Shown: piece by piece, positions 11,662 through 22,929 of the stretch
Layout: the number at the start of each line of letters is the position of its first letter
How positions within the stretch are numbered: position 1 is the stretch's first letter
Assembly (NCBI GenBank): GCA_010909165.1
Contig: VJWM01000019.1
Coordinates: 744,001-808,000, forward strand
Direction of reading: 5' to 3'
DNA length: 64,000 nt
Origin: Anthoceros angustus
Taxonomy: Eukaryota > Streptophyta > Anthocerotopsida > Anthocerotales > Anthocerotaceae
The notes under the pieces: model-generated
Told to the model about the DNA's origin: nothing
The model's database searches: none
Seen by the model: the letters and a program-made list of their open reading frames with translations, nothing else
Translations under genes and position numbers: made by a program

Positions 11662-12595
11662 CTATTCCTCCCATGCTACATCACCTCTCATCATCGAATG
11701 AGAAGTAGGCTGTTCCGTTTGTTCCAACTTGGGAACGGCAAACAATTCTGCTATCTTCAATCGGATTTCGCTTGCATCTGCGCGTTGTAAATCATGAAGT
11801 ACTCGGGCATGTTCCACACTGCATGAATTCGGTCTTTGTCTCTCCAACTCCGTCGTGAAGCAACTTAGCCTCCTCAATGCACATAACTTTGGGCAAAAGC
11901 TTGCATACCTTCGAAAATCGACTTGCCACGAAGGATAATTTTCTTGTCTTTCTTTTCCCCAGCTCGTTGTGCGGACACCGCAAGCTTTTCGATCCGGGAT
12001 AGAGGGGTATCGTGTCGCTTTCCCATTATCCGGACAAGAATCTGCTGCGAGGACGGAGCGGAGTTGGCATGGTGTCCTTGCCACCAAATTTGGGAGGTTG
12101 CGTATCCTGGTGAAGGTCTTCATCTTCAAGGTTGATAAAATCTGGAGCAATTGGGTCCTCATTCACGGAAGAAGTGCCATCAACCGCAAAGCTCCCAACA
12201 TCAACGGACCCTGGAATGCCACAAAATTTCGGATGTGTGCCCAAGAAGGAGTCCATCTGCTCGAAGAAAGGCCAAGAGCTTGGTGTCCCCCCTGATGTAT
12301 GCTTGACCTTCTCTCTTTCCTGCTTGTATTTCTTCTTCAGTGCCTCTACCTTCTGCTTACATTGCTTCCAACGAACAGTCCAGGTGCAGTACGGAGAAAC
12401 CAAGCTGCAAATTTCATGCCAATGTTTCACCTCTAGATTGCCTTTGTTCACCTGGAAATACTTCTCTTGAAACAAGGCAATCAATCTCTGGGTGCCTTCA
12501 TCTGTCCAAGTCGCCTTTTCCTGACCAACCGGCTGGCTGCAATGTTCAAGGTGCCCGAGAGAAAAATCTGCTATGGAACGCGGCAGGTCTGCCAT
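11662..12595 (-). pseudogene. Harbinger Myb/SANT-like partner protein
   Basis: The second gene of the PIF/Harbinger element, encoding the DNA-binding helper that brings the transposase to the element ends. It starts at 12595 (MADLPRS). Residues about 25-100 form a trihelix/SANT domain (KATWTDEGTQRLIALFQEKY, NLEVKHWHEIC, WTVRWKQCKQKVEALKKKYK) with the spaced tryptophans of that fold. The frame is lost at about 12026-12050 and continues in other frames (GKRKTRKLSFVASRF near 11940, then a C-terminal stretch ERQRPNSCSVEHARVLHDL to 11662). It is transcribed toward the transposase gene, the convergent layout usual for this superfamily. Confidence 0.75.
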
Positions 12596-13954
12596 AGCTT
12601 TCTAGGGCACAAAGCGGCTTGGTACGGCTAGTTGGAAGATCTTGGGTTGTTCAATGCAGCACAAAACATCTCGGGTGCATTTTGATCACCCGGGATGGTG
12701 CACGGTTGACAGCGCGGTGGTATGCAGACACTGCGACTACGGAGTCTGGCCGCAGTCACAGTGACAAGCGCAGAGTGGATCGACGACAGCTTAATTTAGG
12801 TGAGCCCGGTGAGCAAGGAAGCTGCGCAGTTTCCTGGGCAGGACGAACTGCGCTGTGGTTTTCTTTATGTGAACAGGCTATGAGTGCCGTGCTCCTTCTC
12901 TACCACTCTACCCCTCCACGCTGCTTCCTGCCACTTCCCGGGGCCCCTGCCCTGCCCTTCCCACGCCTCTGCTCCCCCTCTCGTGCGTATCATTTTGGGA
13001 AGAAGAAAATCCACTCAAAGGACGATTACATAGAGCAAGCTCGCCACTCGGCATACATTAGTCGCCTCTGGAACCTGGGACGATAAGGATGCGTGTGGAG
13101 GCTTTGTTGTGTCATGACACAGGGGAATCGTTGCAGGTTGCAGTGCTGCATCTTATCCTCTCTCATGAGAGGTGAGCCCGCCCACGTGAGGGTATGACTC
13201 CACTCCAGTACCCCGCCAGTCGGCCCTGGCACCGGCATTGCTCAGGGCTCTGGCCTCAGGGCTCAGGGCTCAGGCCTCATCAGGCCTCAGGCTCCGGCGC
13301 CGCGGCCAGGGCCTGCTGCTTGCTTGTCTTCCCCCTGCTTTCGTTTCGTACCCGAGGACGGTGCAATGCAAATCATGCAAGTGGGTCATGTGTTAACAAC
13401 GACAACATGAGAGGAGGAAGAGCAAGGGCGGCGTCTGGCCACGAGATGCATTTTGGCATTTGCAATTCGTGCAGCCCGCGAGTGGGTGCGCGAAAGCAGG
13501 ACCATGAGCGGACGAAGCTTCGCGCCGTCCGACCTCCGCGCTCCCTTGCGCACCGCGCTCCTTCTTTGGCTCGCTTGCCAATTAATCCTCCGTGTACCGG
13601 CAATCAATCCAGGGACCTGCTTCTCCCTTTATCCCCAGCGGGAGTAAGGAAAGAGCGGCCCGGGGCCCGGGGCCCGGTGTCTTTCCTGCCTTCTGCCTTC
13701 TGCCTTCTGCCTGGCCTGGGCCTGGGCCTGGGCCTGCGCAGATGCAGATTGGAGCCTTCCTGCTCCGCATCCGCATCCGCATCCGCGTCCGCAGGTAGAG
13801 TAGAAACAGCGCTGCCTCTGGAAATAGCGAACAGCAACAGGCAAATCAGTAATCACGTGATGGGAGGATGCGGCAGCCCTAATAAAGCTGGCCCCGCTGG
13901 ATGGCTGGATGCTGGATAGCCCCGCTCCCGCTCTGCCCCAGTAATAATTCCGCT

Positions 13955-14125
13955 TCCCCTTGTCCTTCCCCCCTTCGCCTTGTCCTTCCCCTTCTGCCTT
14001 GCCCTTCCCCTTCCCCCTTCCCCTTCCTTCCGCTTTCCCCTTCCCCCTTCCCCTTCCCTTCCCTTCCCTTCCCTTCCCCTTCTCCTTCCCTTCCCCTTCT
14101 CCTTCCCCTCCCTTCCCCTTCCTTC
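13955..14125. repeat. CCTT/CCCTTC polypyrimidine tract
   Basis: About 170 bases of nearly pure pyrimidine on the plus strand, made of variants of CCCTTCC. It encodes Phe/Pro/Ser or Gly/Glu/Lys/Arg repeats on the two strands. Such tracts can form triplex or single-stranded DNA in promoters. Confidence 0.85.
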
Positions 14126-14511
14126 GGCCCGCTTATCAAGGCGGAGCGTGGCCCACCTGGTACCCGACCCGCGACGTAGCAGAGCTGGTCTCCATACAAC
14201 ACCGCGCCCTGCTGACGTACCCGGAGCCCGGGCCCCAGCACTACGAAAAAACTCTCCTGTACGGCCCCCGCTTTCACTCGCCCGGGCCCTCCTCCCACTC
14301 TCTAGTATCTACATACAAAATTCTTCACTTGCCGTTGGTGACGAGACACTTTTACACCTTACCCGCGGGGAGCCGGGAGCCGGGAGCCGCTGCCGTGTGC
14401 CGTGCCCGTCACTGCTGTCTTTGTGTCACCCCCCGTTCACGTGATGCCACCCCGTCCTTGTCCTATGGGGCGCCCGCCATCATCCCCCATCCTCCCTGCA
14501 CAGGTTTGCAC

Positions 14512-14525
14512 CCTAAACCCTAAAC
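14512..14525 (+). promoter_or_regulatory. Telo-box (AAACCCTAA) upstream of bHLH gene
   Basis: CCCTAAACCCTAAAC contains the plant telo-box AAACCCTAA. In plants this short interstitial telomere motif occurs in promoters of growth- and translation-related genes and can recruit telomere-repeat-binding factors. It lies about 0.95 kb before the first recognisable BIM1-like coding sequence. A functional role is inference; two telomere repeats can occur by chance. Confidence 0.35.
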
Positions 14526-15482
14526 AAGAAGGAGGAACAATATTAGCTACATCTAAGCAGGCCAAAACATAACGGGAACGAGGCTGAAAGGGCCGGCCCG
14601 CGCGCCATGAATGCGGCCTTTATAACCTCACATGGTGCACGCATGAATGCATGGATGGCCACCACTCACGAGAATCGAGATGGAGTCCATGGATGTATGT
14701 ACCGCCAGGCCAGAGGGCGAGGGCCGGGGCCGGGGCCGGGGCCGGGCGTGGGCACGCCGCACTGGGGGGCCTGGGGCCGTGAGCGCCCACACCCCGTTCC
14801 GTGGAGCCCAACGGCCTCGCGTACTCATCCGGGTCCGGTCCGGGTCCGGTGCCCCGTCGCGCGCGCCCGTTCCGTCCACACGGACAGATGGGAACCTGCC
14901 ACTGCCGCTGCCTCTGCCACTGCAGCAGCGCAGTGCCCCTGACCCGTGGTCCCTGCTGCACCTGCGCTCTTTTGCCCTTGGGAACGCCAAAAAAGCAGCT
15001 CTCGCTTGCCCGCTGCTTCTTCCTCTTTCCTGCCTTTCAGACACACAAAGGACAGCCGGAAAAGAGCAGGGCGGCTTTCCCCACGGCAGCAAGCCAGCTA
15101 GCATCGCCCGCGACCCGCGACCCGCGACCCGGGACCCGGGACCCGGACTCTTCTTCCTCGCCTCGCCACCCTCTCCGCGTCCCTTTTCCCTCCACGCATT
15201 CCGATCCCACCTCTTCTTCATTCTGCTGCCTGCTTCTCGAGCCTCCAGCTCCAGCTCCAGCTCCCGCTCCCGCTCCCGCTCCCGCTCCCGCGGCCCCGCC
15301 ATCTCCGCGCTCACCTCGCTCCTGCTGCTCGCCGCTGGCTTGCAATTCGTGTGCCTCCGCTTCTGGATCTAGGCTCGGGAGCGCATGCGGGCGGGAGACT
15401 GATGGAGCTCAGGCTGCCGATTGCCCTGCCGCTTCAGATTGAGCCCTGCCTCAGGAATTGAGACCCTCGCATCCGACGCAAT

Positions 15483-18400
15483 GTGGCAAGCCGCCTGGCT
15501 GGTGCCCCTGGGGCAGGGGCAGGGGCAGGGGGAGGCGGAGGTGGAGGCGGAGGCGGAGGCAAGCCCTCCTCCTGCTCCACGCACGACTTCCTCTCCCGCT
15601 ACGGGGACGGATCCTCGCACCACGCTGACCACGCTTCCGCCCGAGGTCTGTCCGATTTCTCCTCCCTGTCAAATTTGCATCCGCCTCGACTTTGCATCGG
15701 GCTCGGACTGCGGCATGAACCCGGATTCCGATTGCCGTCGCTGCTGCTCGTCTTGCTCTTGCTGCTGCAATTCTGCCGAATGCAGTCACCTTCTTGGCTT
15801 CTTTGCCACCTCCGCTCCGCCTGCACTGCTACCATCTCCCTGTCCCTGTTCCTGTGCCTGATGCATGTGCATGTGCATGTCCTAGCCCCAACTCCCTACT
15901 TAATGGCGCCTGTATCTTGCTCCAGGAGCCTCGTCTCTCACCACGCAAGACTTCCTGCAGCCGCTGGAGAGAAACGGCAACGGCAGCAGCCGCAGCGTCT
16001 TCCGGGACGGCCGGGTGCCTTCCACCTCGGATAAGACAGCCGCCGGGCTTGACACCGGCCGGGACGTTGTCTCCGCTCTGGCTCCGGCCGCTGCCGATCG
16101 ACTCGTGCCTCGCCATAACACCGCCTACCCCAATCCTGCCACCGCCCGCGCCAATGCCGCCATGGACGCTGCTTCGAATTCCATGTCCCGGAAGCTCAGC
16201 GAAGGCGCCACTGTTCCCGACTCCGTCAGACCTGGCCCTTTCACAATTCGCCGGTGCTCGCCAACAGGGACAGCAACAGGGATGAGCATTCCGTTCTGCG
16301 CCATTCCGATGCAGCTACCGCTGCCGCTGCCGCCGCTGCTGCCGCCGCCGCCGCCGCCGCCGCCGCTGCCGATCCCGATTCCGCAGACTTCTTGGCCAGA
16401 GGTGCGCTCACCACCAACTTCCTTCTTCTTCTTCTGCTCGTCGTCTGGAACAGCTACCAAACATGTTCCTTGCGCTTGCAGAACGAGCTGAGAATCTCGC
16501 CTACTGGTCAAGCGCCCGCCTCAAATTCGGCATGACGGACATGGCTTTCGGTGCAAACATGGCGTCATCCCAGACTCCACTTGAACCCTCTCACATACCC
16601 GCCGCTGTCTTCAACAAGTGAGTATTTTTGTGAATCTGGCGGAAGAATGCCTAGATTTCAAATCTAGGTTGTAAGTTTCTCTCTGCCATTTCCGCTCATC
16701 ATCTCAGCCTCGCCTCGCCAGGCAATGGCAGCAACCCGTTCAAGCGTTGAACGATCCTTGTAATCGGAGGCCCATCAAAGTGCCATCAGAAGATGATGAC
16801 GATGAGGAGGATGACTACATCGATGGCAGGTCCAGGGAGGCTCGAAAGGATAGCCTGTTCCACAAAGGTATTGACCTTGCTCACCCCGGCGGGCTTCATG
16901 GAGGTCGTTTTGTTGCATGTGGCTCAAAGATTGGACGTTGGTTGACGAAACTCTGTCCTACTAGCAGAATCGACTCAAAAAGTGGACGGCAAGAGCGATG
17001 TGAGAGGTGGAACTCCACGCTCTAAGCATTCGGCTACCGAACAAAGGAGGCGAAGCAAGATCAATGACAGGCATGTATGGGAAACGTGTGCTTGCTTGGA
17101 AAGAAGCTTGCCACAGTTTTTTGCATGCAGTGGCAGACATGACTGAATCTTCCTGTGCCCTTCCTTATCCCCTGCTTCGGCCAACATCTTACACCTTATC
17201 CGAATGCAGGTTCCAAATGCTGCGTCAGTTGGTGCCCCATAGCGACCAAAAAAGGGACAAGGCGTCGTTCTTGCTGGAGGTAGTGTGTCTGTACTCGCTG
17301 TATGTACGCATTGTCATATGACCCATGAGGTGTATCGTCGACAGTATGCTGTATGTAGATATGGTGGAGATAACTCTTGTCTACCCGGGCCCTGCAGGTC
17401 ATTGAGTATATCCAGATACTCAAGGACAAAGTGAAAAAGTATGAGAACGTGGAGCATGGAAGACATCAAGATAGGCTCAAGTCCATGGTCTGGGACATCT
17501 GCAAGGTATATGCCGCTTGCGTATCTGTATGCCTCGTTTCCCTCAGTTGCTCTGTTTTCTGGATGTGAGCTGACTCGTGTATGCCGTTCTGTCACAGAGG
17601 AGTGGGGGAGCACCGGACTCGTCTCTGGGCCTGGATCCATCCCGTCTTGATTCTCTCGTCTTAGCAAAGGAGTACAGCTCACCGGTTTCAGGGGTACTGG
17701 ACATCAAACAGGTGAGTGAGAGTGTCCCCCGCCCCAGGAAACAGGATCATTGCTGTGTGCCTTGGGACACGCTGTGACAGCTATCTAAGTGTGTTTTTTT
17801 CGTGATGCCAGCAGTCGGTTCAATCACCTTTCGCCAGGACTGTGGGTGGCTATCCGGTGACATCAAAAAACGAGCCTGGTGTGACAAATCCAACGGCCAC
17901 CATATCCAATTCCAGCTATGAAAGAGAAAAGCTTAATAGCGAGGCGTCCGAATCTATGCATTACTCTGGCAGGGGGCGGCCCTATGGCCCAGGAACTGCA
18001 GCAATTGTAGGAGTGGCTGCCCAGGATCCATTGCAGCAACAGCAACAGGTTGAGCAGAGGTACTATGGTGGCCAAGGGGCCAGGGTTGCCCAGTCGGACA
18101 CCGGGCACTCTCAAGTGTTGAATGAGGAAGGTGGTTCGAACTTGAAGGCGTTCCCTCCTAGTTCTGGTGCGGATCAACGACAATATTCGCCACCCGCATC
18201 GTATGGCGGACCGTCCTCAAGGCAACCGTCTCCGCGCGGCGTGCAAGCCACAGCCAACGAGCCTTCCTTGTCGGTGGCTGGGAGGCACCCACCCAGTAAC
18301 ACTTCCCGTGAGCCGTCTCAGCAGGAGGACTCCCGGGCTCCCTCCAGTACAGGACAGGATCCGTTGGCTATCCAGGGAGGCGTCATCAATGTTTCCAGCG

Positions 18401-18862
18401 TCTACTCCCAAGGGTAATTGCCGCCTACCGCCTACAACCCATAGGATTTGAAGGCCTAGCTGGTCAGACGTGGTGTTTGACGCTCACACGTCGTTCCATC
18501 TCAGGTTGTTGGACACGTTGACGAAGGCGTTGCAAAGCTCAGGATTGGACTTGTCTCAAGCCAACATTTCAGTGCAGATCGACCTCGGAAAGACCACAGC
18601 TGCTGTTTCCCCAAAGGTTCGTTTTGGTCTACAGTACCTGAACTCCTGTTTGCTGACGTGCACAGTGCCTTTCCTGCTGGCTTTTCGATTTTTGGAGCTC
18701 GAATCTAATGTGATGCATGTTACGCCGGTCCAGGTTGCTCAAACACCAGAGTCCTCTACACAAAGTCACCAATCCCAAGAACATACCAGACAAACTGTCT
18801 CGTACCCCGACCAGGACTTGCAGACACCTCACAAGAGACCAAAGATTGAGGTGGATGTGTAG
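15483..18862 (+). CDS. BIM1-like: BIM1-like bHLH transcription factor
   Basis: Homolog of BES1-INTERACTING MYC-LIKE proteins, nuclear bHLH factors that bind E-boxes and work with BES1/BZR1 in brassinosteroid-type and growth responses. Exons inferred from splice sites and matching phases: 15483-15645, 15926-16401, 16482-16617, 16722-16867, 16968-17070, 17210-17279, 17398-17505, 17598-17711, 17815-18413, 18505-18616, 18734-18862. The N-terminus has the family motifs STHDFLSRYGD and TTQDFLQPLE. An acidic stretch PSEDDDDEEDDYIDG precedes the basic region KHSATEQRRRSKINDR (HER residues contacting DNA present as S-x3-E-x3-R). The helix-loop-helix is FQMLRQLVPHSDQKRDKASF then VIEYIQILKDKVKKYE. The C-terminal family block (VSSVYSQG, ANISVQIDLGK) and a terminal KRPK are present. 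The intron at 17071-17209 is GC-AG. The start is unclear: no in-frame ATG precedes the first motif, and the frame is ambiguous around 16250-16401 by an Ala run. Everything from 16482 onward is secure. Confidence 0.9.
16340..16372 (+). repeat. (GCC)n trinucleotide run inside bHLH exon
   Basis: About ten GCC/GCT triplets, read as poly-Ala in one frame and poly-Pro in another. It coincides with the place where the coding frame of the second BIM1-like exon cannot be followed without a shift, so slippage here may explain the ambiguity. Confidence 0.7.
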
Positions 18863-20595
18863 TTTTACGTTTTTGTAGATACTTACCCTTTTTCAGTCGT
18901 CGAGGGCAATTTTTCTGGGTCATCCCGCGGGCTTCCTTCTTGTGACCATAGGCGAGAGTGTCATCCTAACCCCCAAAGCCACTGCTTGTCAACTCCCCTG
19001 GTTGAAAAGAAACCCTGTCTCGAGCCCTGAGTCTCTTTCTTATGTCCGACGTCATGTAGGCAAGGCGTAGAAAGGTCCAGGTACTTTCTGACTACCTGTG
19101 CTCTTTTCTCGAGAGCGGAAGGTGTTTGTCGATGCTGGCCCTATGTGTCTTAGAAGGGGTTATAGCTTCTTTGAGGTTTCAAGGATGAGGTGGACGGGTT
19201 TCTAGCCTATTGAGGTGTTGAAGATAAGGTGGTGCCAAAATTTGCTGTTGCCCAAGGAGTAGTTGGCGAGCCTCCTCTAGGAATGAAGGCCCAACTGGGG
19301 CAAGACCAGGTGATTTCTGCCAGGCCTGATTGCTATAAGTTCAACAGTCGTGCTATTGATGTATAAAATTCTTACACACAGTAGCTTTGTCTGCATCACT
19401 CGCCCTGCGCGTACTATGCAAGGGGATTGTGCACTAGTTTGTAAAGTAAGCGATTCTTTCAAGAAAGCATGTACCTATCTATTGTACCAATTTGACGAAA
19501 AGACTGAAAGCTCCATTGGGGGCCAGTATGGAAGTAAAGCTTGATTGGTTGCGTTTGGTTGGGTCCCTCTACCAGATGCTTTGGTATGCCTTCTTTTCTA
19601 GATCCGGCATTACTGCTCAGAAGGCCCTCGTTTGCAGACCTTTGTATGTGAATGTCTGGAAACGTTTAGAAAACTCCATGACCAATCCCAATGGAAGCAC
19701 TGAGGGTAGGAAGTCAGGCTTATTATTGCTGGTTATGCATAGCTAGAATTCTTTCGCATTATCTGTATAGAGACTGAATATGTTCACCAATTGACTACTC
19801 CCCACGGCAAGCGGCAGGCAGCACAAGAGGGTTAGGTGAAACATATTATTGCTGGTCATGTAATATGTATGTTTAAGATCCCTCCATCTCACACTCGGGA
19901 ATAACAGTGCATACAGTCTCAAGGTTTTCGGTGGTCTTCTACCAGTCACAATGGTCGGTGCTGTTTTGGGTCGTCAGGTGTGTGCCTTCAACCATTTCCC
20001 CTGTGCTCCTGTCGAGACATGGCTTGCTATATTATTGCACTTGTAACTGGCTTCCAGCATGACTTCAAATTCCTACCTCTCTTCCTTGGGCTAAATTTCT
20101 CTAATCTTGTCCTTAGCCTAAGTTCCTCTAAAGCCCTAATGTAGATGCGGCCATGTTGTTGAGAGACAGCTCATGCTCCAAAAAGGTTGAGCAGCAGAGC
20201 CGCTGATCCTGCGCGTCGGTGAGACGTGTTAGTGTGCACAGATGACTGGAGAGCTCCGACGAGTGGCAATTTCCAGCACATGGTCCATTTACTCGAGCCT
20301 GTGGGAGGCAGGACTGCATGCCTTCCCAGCAATTCCGTGTCTCCATCGCCTCATGATCTGCAGCAACCCCTTGAACGTGTGGAGAATGTTCTAGGATGTA
20401 CCTCTCGATGGCGCACTTTCTGCTCCGCAATTGTCGCACAATGAAGGTAAGCACGTTACGATAATGATGGCGTGCGCACTGTGCCGGATCCCATGATTGC
20501 ACGCCACCTAAACGCATAGGGCACCAACTTCTCTGTTCCTGTTTGCTTTCCTCTGTCCGCGATGACTGAGGTTTGAGCACTGCAGCCGGCAGGGG
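18863..20595. other. 3' flank, no gene recognised
   Basis: Only frames under 90 codons with no recognisable domain. The first 200-300 bases after the bHLH stop codon presumably hold its 3' UTR. The longer minus-strand frame starting at 20829 overlaps a plus-strand candidate and has no domain I know. Confidence 0.4.
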
Positions 20596-20967
20596 ATGAG
20601 CAGTTTTCAGTGGCGAATTGAGAGTCGATTTGGTCTTGGTCTTCACAAGGACGCCCGGGGGCTTGCGAGACGCGAGTTCTTCAAGCGCTCCTCCAGAATG
20701 AAGGCAAAACAGACACCAAGGAAGCGGAAGCGGGATCACGGAACACCAGGGATGCATCCAGTGCCACAACAAGCATCCGCGGCATTTACAGCCGCCTGGC
20801 CATTTGCAGGCAGCGCCAGCAACCTGCAAGGTATGATGTGGCTCACGGGACTAGCCATGGCCAAGAGTCTGGCCACAGCAGCCTCCCTGCTTGCTAACTG
20901 GAAGGTACAAAGCGAGGAGGCGGAGGAGGGGGCGGTGCCGATCGAGATCGAGACGCATCCCAAGTAG
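20596..20967 (+). CDS. Hypothetical basic protein
   Basis: A 123-residue frame (first in-frame ATG), not recognised. It has a bipartite basic cluster FKRSSRMKAKQTPRKRKRD that could serve as a nuclear localisation signal, then a hydrophobic/alanine-rich C-terminal half (GMMWLTGLAMAKSLATAASL) and an acidic tail EEAEEG. No intron signals were needed. A minus-strand frame of similar size covers the same DNA, and base composition does not decide between them. It could equally be non-coding. Confidence 0.3.
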   Translation: MSSFQWRIESRFGLGLHKDARGLARREFFKRSSRMKAKQTPRKRKRDHGTPGMHPVPQQASAAFTAAWPFAGSASNLQGMMWLTGLAMAKSLATAASLLANWKVQSEEAEEGAVPIEIETHPK

Positions 20968-20984
20968 AGCACGAGATCGATTCG

Positions 20985-21190
20985 CGTTTCAAGTTTCAGA
21001 TTTCGGATTTTCGGATTTTCAGATTTCAGCGCGTTTCAGGTTTCAGGTTTCGGTTTTCAGTTGTGTACAGTATACCTACTAGGTGGGTACTCGTGGCCAA
21101 GGGACCAAGTGCCAGGTAGGAAACGAGTGAGGACTGGCTTCAGCGATGGAGCTGCTGGAGCTGCAGCTGGAGCTGGAGCTGGATGTACGC
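20985..21190. repeat. Degenerate TTTCAG(A/G) and GGAGCT repeats
   Basis: Two adjacent short tandem tracts: 20988-21060 is built of variants of GATTTTCG/GTTTCAG, and 21150-21185 of GGAGCT. No coding signal. Confidence 0.75.
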
Positions 21191-22240
21191 CAGGGACAGG
21201 CCGGGACAGCGATGGAGCTGGACGCTGATTTTGCGATGATCTGACGGAAGTGATCCACCTCTCTCTTCGAGTGTGTGAAGCTTACTCACCTGGCTTTACC
21301 CATCTCACAGGGGGGTTAAATGCCATCAAACTCTACTCCCAAATTTAAGCAGCAGGTGTACGTGAAGAAACACAGGCAGACGCTTCTTAGCACACTCCAA
21401 GCCTGTGGCGGCTGGGCAGATATCGACACGGGTAGGAATGTTCAGGCAGCACATCTAAGGTGTATGGGTACAACCTGACTTGTTTGTGGGCACAATTCTT
21501 TTTGGCATGCATCTAATATGTGGGGCCTTGGTGGACGGGCAGCATCTTTGAACGATTGTCTTGTGGGGACATCGTGTTCTTGGATTGAATGAGTAGGAGA
21601 TATGCTCTTGAAACATGAATCTGTCTGAGAAACTTTTTAGGTACTCAAATCCAGGATTCTGTTGCAAGGCCAAATGACCTTGCATTTGTTGGAGTTGTTA
21701 GAACATGTGGGCCGTCCCTGGTATCCCTGAGAAAGAGACCGTAGGTGGAGGCCAGTCGATGGAAGTGGCCTGGCCAACTTTTACTGTACCCAGAGACTGT
21801 CCGATGCAGTGGTTTAATCGTTTAGCCTACGCCATGGCTCTGCTTTTGGTACAGGCCTCCACAAAGGATCAGTGGCGATGTTGAAAGCCTCTCTTCCCTC
21901 ATGCTCTCTCGAACAACCCAACTTTGTCCGTTCATTCCAAATGAAGCCTCCCTTCCCTCATGCTCTCTCGAACATTCCAAATGAAGTAATGGAAAAGCTT
22001 CTATACAATTCCAACTGAAGCACATGGAAAAGCTTTGATCGAGTGCACTCCATGAGCACCATAGTAGGTGTTTCCGCATGGACTCTGCTATGCTGGGCAG
22101 TGGGCTTGGCAGTGGTGATTCGTGAATGATTTGTCAACAGTTTGTAACGGATGTTGCATGCGAGAGAATCGTTTGTGGTTTCAGGCTTTGGCCGGGAGAC
22201 CGTGCGATGAAACCCCCTAGCTCGTTCTTGTGTGAGAATT
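21191..22240. other. No gene recognised
   Basis: There are only short frames. A 26-bp phrase, CTTCCCTCATGCTCTCTCGAAC and flanks, is repeated at 21893 and 21953, with further AATTCCAACTGAAG/CATTCCAAATGAAG echoes up to 22020, which suggests a local duplication. Confidence 0.4.
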
Positions 22241-22581
22241 TTTGGCGATGGCCAGCCTGGTGCTGGGCGCGTGGGCTGTCTGCATCAGGGTGGCTCGAGA
22301 GGAGAGCTACGCGACGTTGGAAGTCGAGATGATGTTGGAGTGCGAGGGTGGACGATTGGACATATGGCGATCCGATCGGAACGAGATGCTGAGGAATGCG
22401 GGCATCGAGGGTGGTCGAATCCAGCTTAGGGAGCGCGGCTTGCTGGCTTGCTGCTGCCCAAGTACTCCGATTCCTCTTTGCTCATCTACTGCACCCAAGG
22501 TCCGCACAAGTTGCACAATTACATCAGAGTTGCATTACACTCAAAGCTGCACAGTGCTGTGCAACGTTGTGTGCTTTTGCA

Positions 22582-22929
22582 ATGGAATTGTTCATGAATG
22601 CTGTCTTCGGACTGTTTTTGGTGGTTGCAGGGTCGGCGATGATGGGCATGAACCTGCCCATGAGCGCCAAGCGAAAGTCCCGGGTGATTAGGAGGGGCCA
22701 GGTGGTGGCGGTGCCCCGAGGGGTGAGGGTGGACATGAGCACCACAGCGACTCAGACCGAGAGGGGTGGAGAGGAGTCATCTGGTGCCCATGGCCGACAC
22801 ATCGCTGGCAGCAGTCGAGCGTGGGAGATGCACGGTAGGCCTTATAATCGATTTGAAATCCTTTTTGTTGCCACTTCATGCGATCCCTCACCCAAGATTG
22901 ATACCTATGGATTGAGGCTGATGAGGTGA
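22582..22929 (+). CDS. Hypothetical single-span membrane protein
   Basis: A 115-residue frame from ATG 22582. Residues 1-22 (MELFMNAVFGLFLVVAGSAM) form a hydrophobic segment typical of a signal anchor, followed at once by a strongly basic stretch (SAKRKSRVIRRGQ) that would stay cytosolic. The rest is Thr/Ser/Gly-rich with no domain. I do not recognise it. The frame is open for a further 60 codons upstream without clear coding character, so an unseen upstream exon is possible. Low confidence that it is a real gene. Confidence 0.3.
   Translation: MELFMNAVFGLFLVVAGSAMMGMNLPMSAKRKSRVIRRGQVVAVPRGVRVDMSTTATQTERGGEESSGAHGRHIAGSSRAWEMHGRPYNRFEILFVATSCDPSPKIDTYGLRLMR

Larger units (their letters stand above)
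10010..12830. mobile_element. PIF/Harbinger DNA transposon
   Basis: The two diagnostic genes, DDE transposase (plus) and Myb/SANT-like protein (minus), lie convergently within 2.2 kb, which defines the superfamily. The boundaries are not established. A 10-bp inverted match (ACTGCGCAGC at 10012-10021, with its complement at 12821-12830) is the best terminal candidate I found, but I see no flanking TTA/TAA target duplication, so the ends are tentative. Confidence 0.6.
12650..15480. other. GC- and pyrimidine-rich flank of bHLH gene
   Basis: No gene is supported. Overlapping Pro/Ser/Arg-rich frames occur on all six frames. The stretch holds CAGGGCT repeats (13250-13290), CTTCTGC and GGGCCT repeats (13685-13735), a CCTT-rich pyrimidine tract (13955-14125), GGCCGGG repeats (14716-14748), CCGCGAC repeats (15112-15146) and CTCCAG/CTCCCG repeats (15246-15292). 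The last kilobase is presumably promoter and 5' leader of the gene starting near 15.48 kb. Confidence 0.5.

Noticed and set aside
14512-14525. Interstitial telomere tract
   Set aside because: Only two repeat units, so a promoter-type telo-box or chance is more likely than a chromosome-end remnant.
13194-15372. Open frames of 150-240 codons on both strands upstream of the bHLH gene
   Set aside because: Same GC/tandem-repeat effect; amino-acid content follows the repeat units.
20128-20829. Minus-strand 233-codon frame
   Set aside because: No recognisable domain, competes with a plus-strand frame over the same bases, and the composition looks random (many Cys/Trp/His).
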